Of a stretch of DNA of 64,000 nucleotides, positions 31,753-42,770 are shown piece after piece (the first letter of the stretch is position 1; each line of letters starts with the position of its first letter). The position numbers and the translations under genes are program-made. The notes under the pieces are model-generated. The model searched no databases and was not told the origin of the DNA. It was given only the letters and a program-made list of their open reading frames with translations. The stretch comes from Semisulcospira habei (taxonomy: Eukaryota; Mollusca; Gastropoda; Semisulcospiridae). The stretch is from assembly GCA_036245525.1 (NCBI GenBank), contig BTPG01000003.1, forward strand, positions 142,847,359 to 142,911,358, read 5' to 3'.

Positions 31753-34255
31753 ATGGCCAGGTAATATCTCGGTGAATGCCCTCGACCGGCGCTCAGGGGT
31801 GGGGAAGAGCGCCGAGCGTCAGCACGCGCTGTGCACTCATTGTTTTCGATTCACCCTTGCGCGCGGTTTATTGTTGCGCGGCCTCGGAGGCCATGCTCAC
31901 TCATTCTTCATTGTGGCCTCTTTGTTGCAGTTACCAGGTTCGTACCTGCACGCTATGTGGCGACTTTCAGTGGCTCTCTGATGAGCATGCGGTCTGCCTG
32001 CCCTATTCGGGATGCGAGTCGACCCATACCTGTGCTGTGTGCGCCCCATGGCTGGAAGAAAGATGGTCCCAGCTGTGCGGATTCTACCGCCGCGAACGCC
32101 CGACTCCTATCAGAGAGCGACTGACAGGGCCTGCCCAGAGTGCCACGGTTGGAGCCAAGACAGTGGCAGTGACCGTGACGTCCCGGGCCAGTAAAGCTAA
32201 TAAGTCGCAGAATAACGCGGATGGCCCTACTAAGGTTCCCCTTACCGTGACGAACAGGACAGTCTACACTTGCCAGCGGAAGGGACGGCGGACCTTCCCC
32301 TTAACGTGATGGCAAAGAACAATACTACTACTGCCCGTCTGACGTCGGCATGCGAACATACGACACTCCTAGCCTCGGGCCAGTCGCCGGATCGCAGACC
32401 TGACAAACAGAAGCTGCCACGCTCGGTGAGTCGGACGGTGAGCCACGAGACTCGCCCGCACCGGGATCCGGCCCCTAGAGATGACCGCTCCACCTCCCGC
32501 TCGCAGCCCAGGGTGGAGACACGACGGGCAGAGATCCTTCCGCCGCGGCTACGCACCGGCTCCCAACACAACTTGGACAGACCCGGATCGGCGGCTCGCT
32601 CCTCGTCTCGGTCCCAGGTTAGTGTGGTGGTACCATTTTCTAGCACACGTTTGGTTTTAAACAGCCCATGCGCCAGGCGCAGTCCTGAGAGACGACAGTC
32701 TACCCCTCGACGGGACCCTGACCGCCGCCTTCACCCTCGTGCGGACAGTTCGTCGGACTCTAGTAGCTCGCCCGAGCCACGCAGAGACAATCACCGCGAC
32801 AGGAGCCGGCGACGACGGACTAGTACAGTGGGACCTCTAGAACCATGGTAGACCTTCCCTTCGTTGTTCCGGTTCACGGGACTGCCCGCTGAAACGACGC
32901 TCACCCTCGCAGACGTCACTGGACTTCCGTCGCCCCCGACCTTCTTCTCATGTTTCCCGGTCTTCGCGCCGCAGCCGCTCCTCGCTGGCCTGTCTCTCAT
33001 GCTTCCGCATCCCCGCTTAGGTCCCCTCGTCGCCTCAGCGGACGACGACCAGCTCCCAGAGCAGCGTCTCCTTCACGTCGCTCCATGGCAGCTCCTGCGC
33101 CCGTTGGTCCCGCGACAGAGCTCGCCAACCCTGTTCTCCCCGCTCGCATGGTGGATGACTCCATCAGCCTGGCGCCTGAAGACTCCATTTCAGCCTTGCT
33201 CGACTTTGACGGCGCCTCCCCTACTCGTCGCTCGCAGTCCCCTGAAGATGTGGATGCCCCGCCAGCTTCACTCGGACATAGGATGGAGACCCTGCGGGCC
33301 CTTGACGAAGCTGCTCGCCTCATAGCGGCCTGTCTTCCCACGGAGGACTGCCCTCCATCTCCCCCACCCAAGAAGAGAGCCTCAGCCTTCATGGACGCCG
33401 AGCTTCACTCTAAGCGCTTCAAGTCCCTGCCGCAGCCTCCCGGGTTCCGGGACATACGCGACGCCTTCTCCGCTCACCTGCTTCAGGGCTCCTTGGGTGA
33501 CTCCAGCTTCTTTACAGACACCAAGTGGCCTTCAGACCTTTCAATAGCCTTCCGTCAGAAGTGGTACGGGGACATTCGCAAGCCTTCGCATGCCCACTCC
33601 TGGCGGTGGATCCCCCGGCGCTGTCCTGTGCCGGCCAGCTCCGACGATGTGTCTCTGCCCCTGGCCTTACTCTGACTGCTGCCCTCATCCGCAATTCCCT
33701 CGCCTCTGCGGGATTCTTGGACTTGGTGATGCAGGCCATTATCCGTCGCATTAAGGAAGCTTGGAACCCTACCATTTCCCCGCTTTTAGCCGACATCCTC
33801 GCCTTGGCTGTTTCCGGCAACCGTGCTGCCTACCACACCTCTGTCAACGCCATGGCGGTGGCGGCGAATTGTGACCTGATGCGACGAGATGCGGTCTTGC
33901 ACGCCTGCCCCCTACCGCCGGAAGTAAAGAACCAGCTACGCCCGGGCCTTCTCGGCGGCGAACTCCTCTTCAGCCCCACCTGGCAGTCCGTCAAGGAGGC
34001 GAATAAGGATTTGTGGCCCACCCGCGTCGTTCCGCCCCGCTTTCCGCCAACCCGCAGGCCTGTGGGTCGAGCCCTGCTTGCCACCAGACCCTCCGCTCGT
34101 CCCTTCACCAGTCGTGGTCATCTCCCCCCCCCCCCCTCTTACCTCCGGCCTTCGGTCGCCCCCATCCGCCTCCGAACCCCGTCTCCTCGGACGCCCCCAC
34201 CCCTGCTTGGCCTAGACCTGCCCGACGTCACTTCGGGCGAGGTAGGCCCCGCTGA
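31753..34255 (+). pseudogene. E1 ORF1 (Cys/His cluster, Arg/Ser-rich, C-terminal domain), frameshifted
   Basis: The start exon ATGGCCAG splices in phase 2 (donor GTAATA, acceptor GTTGCAG) to 31931, giving MASYQVRTCTLCGDFQWLSD. The Cys cluster follows but with VCLPYSGC, so one Cys is replaced by Tyr, and then LCGFYRRERP. Breaks occur near 32300, 32850 and 33600. The Arg/Ser-rich part (32400-32820) and the conserved C-terminal domain (DSISALL, GHRMETLRALDEAARLIAAC, AAYHTSVNAMAVAANCDLMR, TWQSVKEANKDLWP) are recognisable. Confidence 0.75.
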
Positions 34256-34324
34256 CTGCCTTCTGCCTCCGCCGACCGCTCCCGGGTCTCCTGTCGGCAG
34301 GAGGCTCGCTCTACACAGCGCCGT

Positions 34325-36060
34325 TTGGACATCGCTGTTTCCCAACGACCTGTGGATCCTGTCGACCATCTGCTAGGGACTGCAACTTTCTTTTCGGTCG
34401 CCCCCTCCTCTGCACCGGTCGCCCCTCTGGACAACGGTACCTTCGGATCAGCTCAGGGCCGATGCGCTGCGCAACGAGGTCACCGCTCTACTCCGGAAGA
34501 ACGCCACGGAGGTGGTGATGCGACACGATATTCCAGCCTTCTACAGCCGTCTGTTCGTCGTTCCCAAGCTGGGGGGCAAGTGGCACCCGGTCATCGACCT
34601 CTCCACCCTGAACAAGTTCATAGTCGCCCCATCCTTCCGCATGGAGTCCGCTCGAGCCCTTCGTGCCACAGTGCAGCCTTTGCTGTCAGCCTCAACCTTT
34701 CAGATGCTTACCTCCATGTTCCCATGCATCCGGCGGCCAGGCGCTACCTTCGCTTTGCCTTTACCGGGGTAGTCTACCAATTCCGGCCCTTCCCTTCGGT
34801 CTCAACCTCAGCCCATGGGTGTTCACCCGGATCATGGACAGACGTCTTCCAGTCCCACGTCGAACTACCTCGACGACCTCCTTCTGAGGAACCAAGTGGA
34901 CTCCGCCCTGGAGAAGGACCAAGACGCGCTCCTCGCCCTACTTGACTCCCTCGGGTTTATCGTCAACAAGGGCAAGTCCGACCACTCGCCATCACGCCGC
35001 TTTGTACACCTGGGAATGGAGTTCCGTACCGATCTCAACGAAGTGCGGCTCCCAGAGGCGCGTATCCAGAAACTGAGGGATCTGGCGCTGCAAGTGGCAC
35101 AAGAGGACAGAGTCTCTGCACGGGTGTGGTGGTTACGACTACTGGGACTGATGAGTGCAGCAGCCGACCTTCTTCCCCTGGGACGCCTCCACTCCCGACC
35201 TCTGCAGCTGCACCTACTCCTTCACTGGCGACCCTCGAAGGACAATGTCGACTCCCTGATCCCGGTGCTCCCGATGTTACGCCCGCACTTCCTACGCTGG
35301 AGGGGACCCCACCTGGCTCGCTACAGGAGTCCCGCTTTACACACCGCCTCTGCGGTTGTCCCTCTGTGTCGACGCAAGCCTCACCGGTTGGGGAGCTCAC
35401 CTTCTACCGTCATTCACCACAGCTTCCGGTCTTTGGCCCCCAGATCTTCTGACCCGGCACATCAACTGGTTAGAGCTGAAGGTGGTATGGCAGGCCTTGT
35501 TGACGTAGGATTCTCAACTCCGGTGCCAGGAGCGTCTCATGCTGTCAGACAACTCCACCGTCGTCGCCTACCTACAGAAACAGGACGGGACGCGCTCTCC
35601 CTCGCTGTGCATCCTCCTCTACTAACTGCTTCGCTGGTGCGAGGATCGGGACATCACTCTTCAGGCCAGACACATTCTGGGGCATCTCAATGTTCTAGCC
35701 GACTCCCTGTCGCGCCGCGGACAGCTACTCCACACCGAGTGGACGCTCCGCCCGGACATCTTCCGGATGATCGAGACCAGATGGGAGACTCCCATGATCG
35801 ACCTATTCGCGACTCGGAACCACCAGCTACCGCTGTTCGTCTCGCCGGTTCCAGATCCGCTAGCTTGGGCAGTCGACGCGCTTTTCATCCCCTGGGACGG
35901 CTCGTCGCCTACGCTTATCCCCCATCGGTGCTGGTGCCCAAAGTCCTCCTCAAGCTCCGCGGCTGCAACACGATCCTTTTCCTGGTGGCCCCCTTCTGCT
36001 GGACCAAGTCGTGGTCTACGGACCTACTGAACCTAGCCACGTGCCCGCCTCTGCAGCTCC
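34325..36060 (+). pseudogene. E1 RT-RNase H-methyltransferase-like region, frameshifted
   Basis: FYSRLFVVPKLGGKWHPVID, LSDAYLHVPMHP, then the catalytic NYLDDLLLRNQ at about 34863 and FVHLGMEF in another frame. RNase H pieces (HINWLELK.., MLSDNSTVVAYLQKQDGTR, HILGHLNVLADSLSRRGQLL) are split over frames, with a stop after LLY. Then PMIDLFATR, VDALFIPWDG and AYPPSVLVPKVLLKLRGCN follow. Confidence 0.75.
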
Positions 36061-36099
36061 CCACGCCTCGCACGATGCTCAAGCAACCGCGACAGCCGC

Positions 36100-37217
36100 T
36101 GTACCATCTGTGCCCAGATCGTCTCCTCCTCCATGCCTGGAGGTTGTGCGGCAAGCCCTCGCCAGCAGAGGCTTCTCTAGTGCGGCAGTGGATGCTATCG
36201 CTGCAGCCCGCAGACCCTCTACCAGACGAGTTTATGAGGGAAAGTGGCGAGTGCTATGCGACTGGTGTGGTGACAACCGCCTCCCCCCCCCCCCCCCCCC
36301 CCCCCCAACGGATCTGACGATGCCCCATCTGGCGGAGTTCTTCCTCTGGCTTTTCAACATCCAGGGATTGGCTCCAATTACCATTCGGGGCTACCTTGCC
36401 ATGATCGCCGACACCTACTGACACTTGGGCCGGCCCGACCCTGGTAGCTGCAAAGACCTCGCTGATCTGATGGCCCACTTCGGTCTACAACGCCCGGCGC
36501 TGCGTTCGCTGTTGCCAAGATGGGACCTACCTTGGGTGCTGACGTGGCTCAACTCCGTCCGTTTTGAACCCCTACATTTGGCGCGCTTGTCGGATGTGAC
36601 TCGAAAGACGTGCTTCCTGTTGGCTTCCTGGTGGCTTCCAGGGTCAGTGAGCTTCACGCGCTGTCCACACGCTCAGATTGCCTGCAGTTCCGGACAGATG
36701 GCTCCGTGCAACTGCTACCTGAACCATCTTTCCTGGCCAAGACGCGGTCTCTTTTGACGGCCCCACAGATGATGACCATTCGCCCATTACGTGTGACAGA
36801 CTCCACCCAGGAGACCAGACAACAGGACCCGGTGAGAGCCTTACGTGTGTACCTGCGCCAGACCAAGCCTCTGCACAGAGGACGTACCTGCCTGTTTCAC
36901 CCTTTGTCCCCAGGTAGACATGACATCTCAGCCCAGACCATTTCCTCCTGGATCCGGTGGGTGATCCACTCGGCCTATCAGGACCTCGCCCCAGATGCAG
37001 CCAAACGTATGAACATCAGGGCGCACGAGGTCAGAGCCATGCCACAAGTCTCACTTTCGACCGCAACTGTGCAGTCAAGGACATTGTGGCGGCAGTGGGA
37101 TGGTGAGCTGAGACCAGTTTGCCCACTTCTACTTGAGGGACCTCTCCACCCAGCGGCAGAACCTCTCGCAGGTGGGAGACATTGCAGCGGCGCAACACTC
37201 CCTCCTGGCGCCATAGG
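36100..37217 (+). pseudogene. E1 tyrosine recombinase, frameshifted
   Basis: LEVVRQALASRGFSSAAVDA, VYEGKWRVLCDWC, a poly-C tract (36286-36306), EFFLWLFNIQGLAPITIRGY and IADTY followed by a stop at about 36420. It continues with LGRPDPGSCKDLADLMAHFG in the same frame and ASRVSELHALSTRSD in another. IRAHEVRAM keeps the HxxR box, but the Tyr region is out of frame. Confidence 0.75.
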
Positions 37218-37339
37218 CGCCGTACGCCGTAAGTATCTTAGCTAAAATTATCAGGAGTTTGCTGCGGGAGGGCGGGTCTGAGGGCCTATGTTTGGGTGTT
37301 AGGGGCGCTATACCTCCTCCCACCTCCTCTTCGGGATTC

Positions 37340-37436
37340 TTCCTATAAGTAATACCATCAGTTATGTGTTTTGAGAAAACAAATGAATTTTTCTTTAAAA
37401 TGAATTTTTTTGAAAAATACTTACCGATGGTATTAC
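37340..37436 (+). repeat. E1 internal complementary region
   Basis: TTCCTATAAGTAATACC is the complement of the E1 left end (GGTATTACTTATAGGAA). It runs via GAGAAAACAAATGAATTTTT into the complement of the right end, ending ACTTACCGATGGTATTAC. It predicts the right-end to left-end junction found at about 44180-44225. Confidence 0.8.
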
Positions 37437-37652
37437 TCGAAGGTCCCTCCCACCTGCCCCGCTTGCCGCCAGTTTGCTAAGAAACTAAACTGGGGTATGC
37501 CGGGTAATCTCGTACCGGATGGGAATAAGGGGAGGCTACTCAGGTTATGGCCTGTTCTATGGCGCCCCTCTCCTGCCAACACCCCTTATACGGACACAAC
37601 CAAATTTTGGCTAAAATTAGGCTAGCTAGGTAACTTGTTTTCTCAAAACACA

Positions 37653-37836
37653 TTACCGATGGTATTACAACTAGGAAATGTTTCTTAGCTAGTCTAATTT
37701 TAGCCCAAAAATTGTTGTGTACGATAATGGCCATGATGGCAGGAGAGGGGCGCCATAGGTTAGGCGGAAACCCGGTAGCCTCCCTTCCGGTTCAACCACG
37801 CATGTGCTCAGTGCTCAAATCACCAGTCAGTTTCTT
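37653..37836 (+). repeat. E2 left terminal repeat
   Basis: Present again in the same orientation at 43875-44060 (normally it would be inverted). Contains TTAGCTAGTCTAATTTTAGC and GGCGCCATAGGTTAGGCGG. Confidence 0.85.
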
Positions 37837-38234
37837 CGCTAGTCGCGTGAGGTTGTGTACGCCTGTGGCTCCTTCATTCGTTGGCTTTCGTTCACTGCTT
37901 CGACTTTCTACTGTGTGAGAGGGATCGTGGCCTTTGGGCTGGGACGCTTTCGTGTGTGCGTTGTTTCGAGAGGACTTCCTAACAACGCTGGTGAGCTGTG
38001 CTCACTGTCGGCCGGTCGCCTTCAACTTCTGGTGCCCTTGGGGTTCGTCCTTGGCCTACCTTGGGGAAGGCCTGGTTCGGTGGTGGACGGCGCGTTCCTG
38101 GTCTTCTCGGGTGACTGTCGTCTCTGCGCCTGGCACCGGTCCCTTCGTGGCCGGTCGGAGCGGGTTGGCGCCTTGATAGGACGGCCTCGGGCTTCACCGC
38201 TGACACCGCTCTTCGTTCCTCTCCTTTCCCAAAC

Positions 38235-38242
38235 ATGGCGAG
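38235..38242 (+). CDS. E2 ORF1 start exon
   Basis: ATGGCGAG followed by donor GTATAA. Joining at 38404 (acceptor TTTTGTGTTGCAG) gives MASWQVRTCIRCGQFQWPSD. The same 8-base exon and phase-2 junction occur in E1, E3 and E4. Without splicing, this ATG is out of frame with ORF1. Confidence 0.6.
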
Positions 38243-38403
38243 GTATAATCTCGGTCACTGCTTCCGTACGGCGCTCAGGGAGGGTTTGAGCGCCGCACGC
38301 CAGCATACGCCGTATCTCCTTCGTTCGTTTCGCGCGTTTCGTTGCCTGCCGGCTGCGGCAGGTTCGATTACCTTCACATAGATTGTTCTGTTTTGTGTTG
38401 CAG

Positions 38404-40684
38404 TTGGCAAGTCCGCACCTGTATCAGATGTGGACAATTCCAGTGGCCGAGCGATGGACACGAGGTGTGCCTGCCCTGTTCAACCTGTACATCTTCCCAA
38501 CCGTGCCTGGTCTGCGCCCCCTGGCGGGAAGAACAATGGAATCAGCTATGGGGTTTCTACCGTGCACTTCTGACGCCAGCACGTATACAGGGCCATACAC
38601 CGGTAAGAACCACAGACCCGACTAGTGGGTATTACCTGGTGAGAGGACAGTCTACGCCGCGACTTACACCGCGAGCCCGTCCTCCTGGGCCGGCAGCGAA
38701 CACAGACCCGACTAGTGCGCGCTGTCCGGTAGCAGAAACTAGTACTGAAGTTTCAGTCAGGCCCTCTTCCTGGAACATTATAGACACGCCGGTAATCACC
38801 ACAGACCCGACTAGTGGTGCTTATCAGACGTTAGAACGTTCTCCATCGCGACTTCGGTCGCTTGCTCGTTCTACTACACCGGCAGCAGGTACAGACCCGA
38901 CTAGTGCACGCTGTCCGGTTCCGCCGATCCTTTCGGCGCGAGACAAAGTACAGGTACAGGCTTCAGTTCCGGTAGCGGTCTCGGCACAGGAGATGCCCGC
39001 TTCCCAGCAGAAGGATACTCCTCCTCCACGCATCGACAGAGTTCGGCGTTCAGGTACGGACCGTTACTCACCTCGTTCCAGAGAGCAGAAGCACCGGACG
39101 GTCTCCCGCTCTTCTCGCCATCGTTCACCCTCCAGGGACAGGTCACCGCGGCATAGGCATGCCTCCAGATCTTCCCGTACCAGTAGGCCATCGCGGACGG
39201 TGTCCGGGGTCGGATCTCCGCAAGTGGTGCGTCGGTCCAGACCGCATTCTCCAGTTGTGAGACATTCTACTCGGAGAGCGCGCCAATCGTCTACTCCACC
39301 CTCCAGGCCGTCGTCGTCCAGAGGCAGTCGACGCTGCCGCCGCCAATCCCGTTCTAGGAGTCCCCGCTCCCGCCGTGAGCCCTCCCCGCGGGGTAGGAGG
39401 TCGCCTCGACGCTACGCTCATCGTTCTCGCTCTGGGTCTCAAGTAACCTCCCCGGTCCGTTCATGGCGTCACCGCTCCGTGAGACCTTCTCCGGCCAAGG
39501 CCTCGGTCACATCCCGGCTCGTCGCGGAGGCTGGGCCCACACTCTTAGCACGAACCGGCCCCACCCACCTCGCTCTGCAATTAGAGGATGACGCGCTCAG
39601 CCTTGCGCCTGAGGACTCAGTTTCGGTTTTACTTCGGGACGACAGCCCCGCGCACTCTATCCCGGCGCCCCCTGACGTGGATCAAGATGAGCAGGAACAA
39701 CATCCGTCAGCAGTGGGACACAGGTTGTAGACTCTGCGTGCCCTGGACGAGGCAGCTCGCATCATCTCGGCGTGCCTGCCGCCGGAAGACTGTCCTCCTT
39801 CTCCGCCTGCGAAGAAGAAGGCCGCGGCCTATGTAGATGCGGAACTCCATACCAAGACTTTTAAAACTCTTCCTCAACCTCCGGGTTTCAGCAGCCTACG
39901 GGACGCGTTCTCGGCTCGACTCGCGCAGGGACACTTGGGCGCCGCTGGATTCTTCAATGACTCTAAGTGGCCGGCGGACCTACACATGTTTTTTCGGCAA
40001 TCTTGGTACGCAGGACATACTCAGAGCTTTACCTGCGCACTACCCAAACCGGACCCAGCTGCTTGGGCCCTGGCGGCGATTCCGGCACGGACCCCTCTGC
40101 TTCCAGGAATCGATCAGACAGGTAATCTCATACGCAACGCCTTAGCCTCCGCGGGATTTCTTGACCTTCTGACGCAAGCCATGGTTCGTCGCGTAGAGGA
40201 GGCTTGGCATCCGTCCCTTACGCCGCTGCTGGGGGATCTGCTAGCCCTGGCCGTCTCTGGTAACCGGGCCTCCTACCACACCTGTGTCAACGCTATGGCT
40301 GCGGCGGCCAACTGTGACCTTTTGCGTCGGGATTTCCTCCTCCGCTCCTGCCCTCTCCCCAATGACCTAAAGCTCCAACTTCGTCAGGCGCCCCTTGGCG
40401 GAGAACTTCTCTTTGGCCCCACTTGGTTAGCGGTTAAAGAGGCAAACAAGGACACCTGGCCAAGGCGTACAGTGCCTACTCCCTTTCAACATACCCGCAG
40501 GACCCAGGGTCGCCCCCTGCGGGCGGCTAGACCCGTTTCCCGGCCTTACACCAGAGGTGGACGTCTCCCCCCCAGGCCCCCTGCCTTCCCCCGTACCCGT
40601 CCCACTGCAGGATCCTCTTCGGCCCCCGCTCCCAGGACCTGGCCCAAGCCTGCCCGACGCCCCGGGCGGGGCAGGGCCTTCTGA
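38404..40684 (+). CDS. E2 ORF1: Cys/His cluster, Arg/Ser-rich region, conserved C-terminal domain
   Basis: About 760 codons in one frame, with a single nonsense codon (TAG at 39728; E1 has GAG). The N-terminus has C-x2-C-x9-H-x2-C-x2-C-x2-C-x5-C-x2-C (from 38419) followed by APWREEQWNQLWGFY, a likely zinc-binding module. Next come four TDPTS-containing repeats, then an Arg/Ser-rich stretch (about 39060-39500) and DALSLAPEDSVSVLL. The conserved C-terminal part has LRALDEAARIISACLP, SARLAQGHLGAAGFFNDSKW and ASYHTCVNAMAAAANCDLLR. It occupies the Gag position of DIRS elements, presumably a nucleic-acid-binding particle protein. I recognise no named family for the C-terminal domain. Confidence 0.75.
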
Positions 40685-42770
40685 CGTTCTCCACCTTCGG
40701 GCTCCGTCGACCGCGCTGGGACCTCCGGTCGGCGGGAGGCTCGCACGGCACAGCTCCGCCTGGCGGGCGCTGTTCCCGGACGACCCCTGGATTCTTTCAA
40801 CCATCGCCCTCGGTCTGCGGATCTCCTTTCGGTCCCCGCCCCCACTGCAACGTACTCCGGCGTGGACCTTGGTTCCGACAGACCAGCTCAAGGCAGACGC
40901 TCTGCGCAACGAGGTGACCGCCCTACTTCGGAAAGCAGCGACAGAGGTGGTGACGCGTCTCGACTCCCCAGCTTTCTACAGCCGGCTGTTTGTAGTTCCC
41001 AAGCCAGGCGGCAAGTGGCGTCCTGTGATCGACCTGTCCGCACTCAACAAGTTTATAGTAGCGCCACGCTTTCGCATGGAGACAGCTCGGGCCCTGCGTG
41101 CCTCGGTGCAACCCCTCGACTTTGCAATCAGCCTGGACCTCGCGGATGCTTACCTTCACGTGCCCATGCACCCAGCGTCCAGACGCTATCTACGCTTCGC
41201 CTTCGAGGGTGTGGTATACCAGTTCCGCGCACTTCCCTTCGGCCTCAACCTCAGCCCATGGGTCTTCACACGCATCATGGACGCAGTGGTAGCCAAAGCC
41301 CGTCGGACCTCCACGAGCCCCACGTCCAACTACCTGGACGACCTGCTCCTGAAGAATCAGGCCTCTGCCGCCTTGGAGGTGGACCGGGATGCCTTGCTTC
41401 AGCTCCTCAAGACGCTGGGCTTCATAGTCAACTTCGGCAAGTCCGACCTCGTGCCGTCACGCCATTTCGTCCACCTAGGCATGGAGTTCTACACCGACCG
41501 CAATATCGTCCGGCTGCCCGAACCCCGCATTCAGAAGCTGGCGGAACTAGCTCGGCAGGTATCCCAGAAGTCTTCGATTCCCGCCAGGCAGTGGCTTCAG
41601 TTGCTGGGGCTGATGAGCGCGGCAGCAGACCTTATTCCGTTAGGACGTCTCTACTCCCGGCCGCTACAGTTGCACCTTCTGCTACACTGGCGTCCTTCGA
41701 CCTCCGACCTAGAGTCTCCGGTTCCGATTCCGTCATTGCTCCGTCCTCACCTTCTACGCTGGGCGGACCCCCTCTGGCTCGCAACAGGAGTGCCGCTGTT
41801 CTCGCCACCGCCCTCCCTCTCCATCTGCGTAGACGCGTGCCTCTCCGGTTGGGGAGCACACCTTCTACCCTCCTTCGAGACGGCCTCCGGCCGGTGGGAC
41901 CTGGATCTCCGGGACCGACACATCAACTGGTTGGAACTGGAAGCCGTCTGGCAAGCCCTTCGTGTGTGGGAAGCTCGCCTGCTTCACCGGGAGCTACTGG
42001 TGTTGTCGGACAACTCTACGGTCGTCGCCTACATCCAGAAGCAGGGCGGTACCCGCTCCCCATCTCTCTGCATCCTCCTGTACCAAGTGCTCCGGTGGTG
42101 CGAGGATCGGGACATTTCTCTCCGTGCTCGACATATCCCGGGCCACTTGAATGTGCTGGCCGACTCCCTCTCCCGTCGCGGTCAGCTACTGCACACCGAG
42201 GGGTCACTGCGTCCAGACATCTTTCGGATGATCGGCGCTACCTGGGAGTCACCCATGATCGACCTATTTGCCACGAGATGGAATCGCCAACTCCCTCTGT
42301 TCGTCTCGCCGATTCCAGACCCCTTGGCCTGGGCAGTGGACGCCCTCTCCATCTCCTGGGATGGACTGGTCGCCTACGCCTACCCAACCACGGTCCTCAT
42401 CCCCAAGGTTCTTCTCAAGCTCAGGGGCAGCAACACTATCCTGTTTATGGTGGCCCCGTTTTGTTGGACCAGGTCGTGGACGACCGACCTCCTGAATCTG
42501 GCGACGACCCCCCCCCCCCCACTACAGCTACCCACTCCACGAACGATGCTCAAGCAACCGCGGCAGACGCTGTACCATCCTTGTCCAGAACGTCTCCTCC
42601 TCCACGCCTGGAGGTTGTCCGGCAAGCCCTCTCCGCTAGAGGCTTCTCAGGTGCGGCAGTGGACGCGATCGCTACAGCCCGCAGAGCCTCGACCAGACGA
42701 GTTTACGAGGGCAAGTGGAGAGTTCTCAGCACCTGGTGTGACGACAGACGCCTCTCCCCCACCGAGTTGA
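40557..42770 (+). CDS. E2 reverse transcriptase-RNase H with methyltransferase-like tail
   Basis: Open for 737 codons, +1 relative to ORF1 and overlapping its last 128 bases. No ATG lies upstream of the first RT motifs, so expression by frameshift, splicing or a non-AUG start is likely. The RT has FYSRLFVVPKPGGKWRPVID, LDLADAYLHVPMHP, ALPFGLNLSPWVFTRIMD and catalytic NYLDDLL (Tyr codon at 41331). RNase H follows with ICVDA, NWLELEAVW, VLSDNSTVVAYIQKQGGTR and HIPGHLNVLADSLSR, so its acidic residues are present. The tail (PMIDLFATRWNRQLPLFVS, VDALSISWDGLVAYAYP) resembles the Dam-like domain of DIRS elements, with YAYPTT where an NPPY-type motif is expected. The end overlaps the recombinase by about 200 bases. 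Confidence 0.9.
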   Translation: MDVSPPGPLPSPVPVPLQDPLRPPLPGPGPSLPDAPGGAGPSDVLHLRAPSTALGPPVGGRLARHSSAWRALFPDDPWILSTIALGLRISFRSPPPLQRTPAWTLVPTDQLKADALRNEVTALLRKAATEVVTRLDSPAFYSRLFVVPKPGGKWRPVIDLSALNKFIVAPRFRMETARALRASVQPLDFAISLDLADAYLHVPMHPASRRYLRFAFEGVVYQFRALPFGLNLSPWVFTRIMDAVVAKARRTSTSPTSNYLDDLLLKNQASAALEVDRDALLQLLKTLGFIVNFGKSDLVPSRHFVHLGMEFYTDRNIVRLPEPRIQKLAELARQVSQKSSIPARQWLQLLGLMSAAADLIPLGRLYSRPLQLHLLLHWRPSTSDLESPVPIPSLLRPHLLRWADPLWLATGVPLFSPPPSLSICVDACLSGWGAHLLPSFETASGRWDLDLRDRHINWLELEAVWQALRVWEARLLHRELLVLSDNSTVVAYIQKQGGTRSPSLCILLYQVLRWCEDRDISLRARHIPGHLNVLADSLSRRGQLLHTEGSLRPDIFRMIGATWESPMIDLFATRWNRQLPLFVSPIPDPLAWAVDALSISWDGLVAYAYPTTVLIPKVLLKLRGSNTILFMVAPFCWTRSWTTDLLNLATTPPPPLQLPTPRTMLKQPRQTLYHPCPERLLLHAWRLSGKPSPLEASQVRQWTRSLQPAEPRPDEFTRASGEFSAPGVTTDASPPPS

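Larger units (their letters stand above)
31178..37634 (+). mobile_element. DIRS-like retrotransposon E1 (main part)
   Basis: Left ITR at 31178-31382; right ITR at 37477-37634, continued at 44147-44208 after the inserted E2; ICR at 37340-37436. Terminal core TTACCGATGGTATTAC. Start exon 31753-31760 (ATGGCCAG), intron 31761-31930, ORF1 in several frames, RT-RNase H and recombinase with frameshifts. An old, inactive copy in the sense orientation of CPT2. Confidence 0.9.

Noticed and set aside
40862..42480. 936-codon frame of E2 as one long protein
   Set aside because: Only the part from about 42480 is the recombinase. The upstream two thirds is an out-of-frame reading of the RT-RNase H region and is not conserved as protein.
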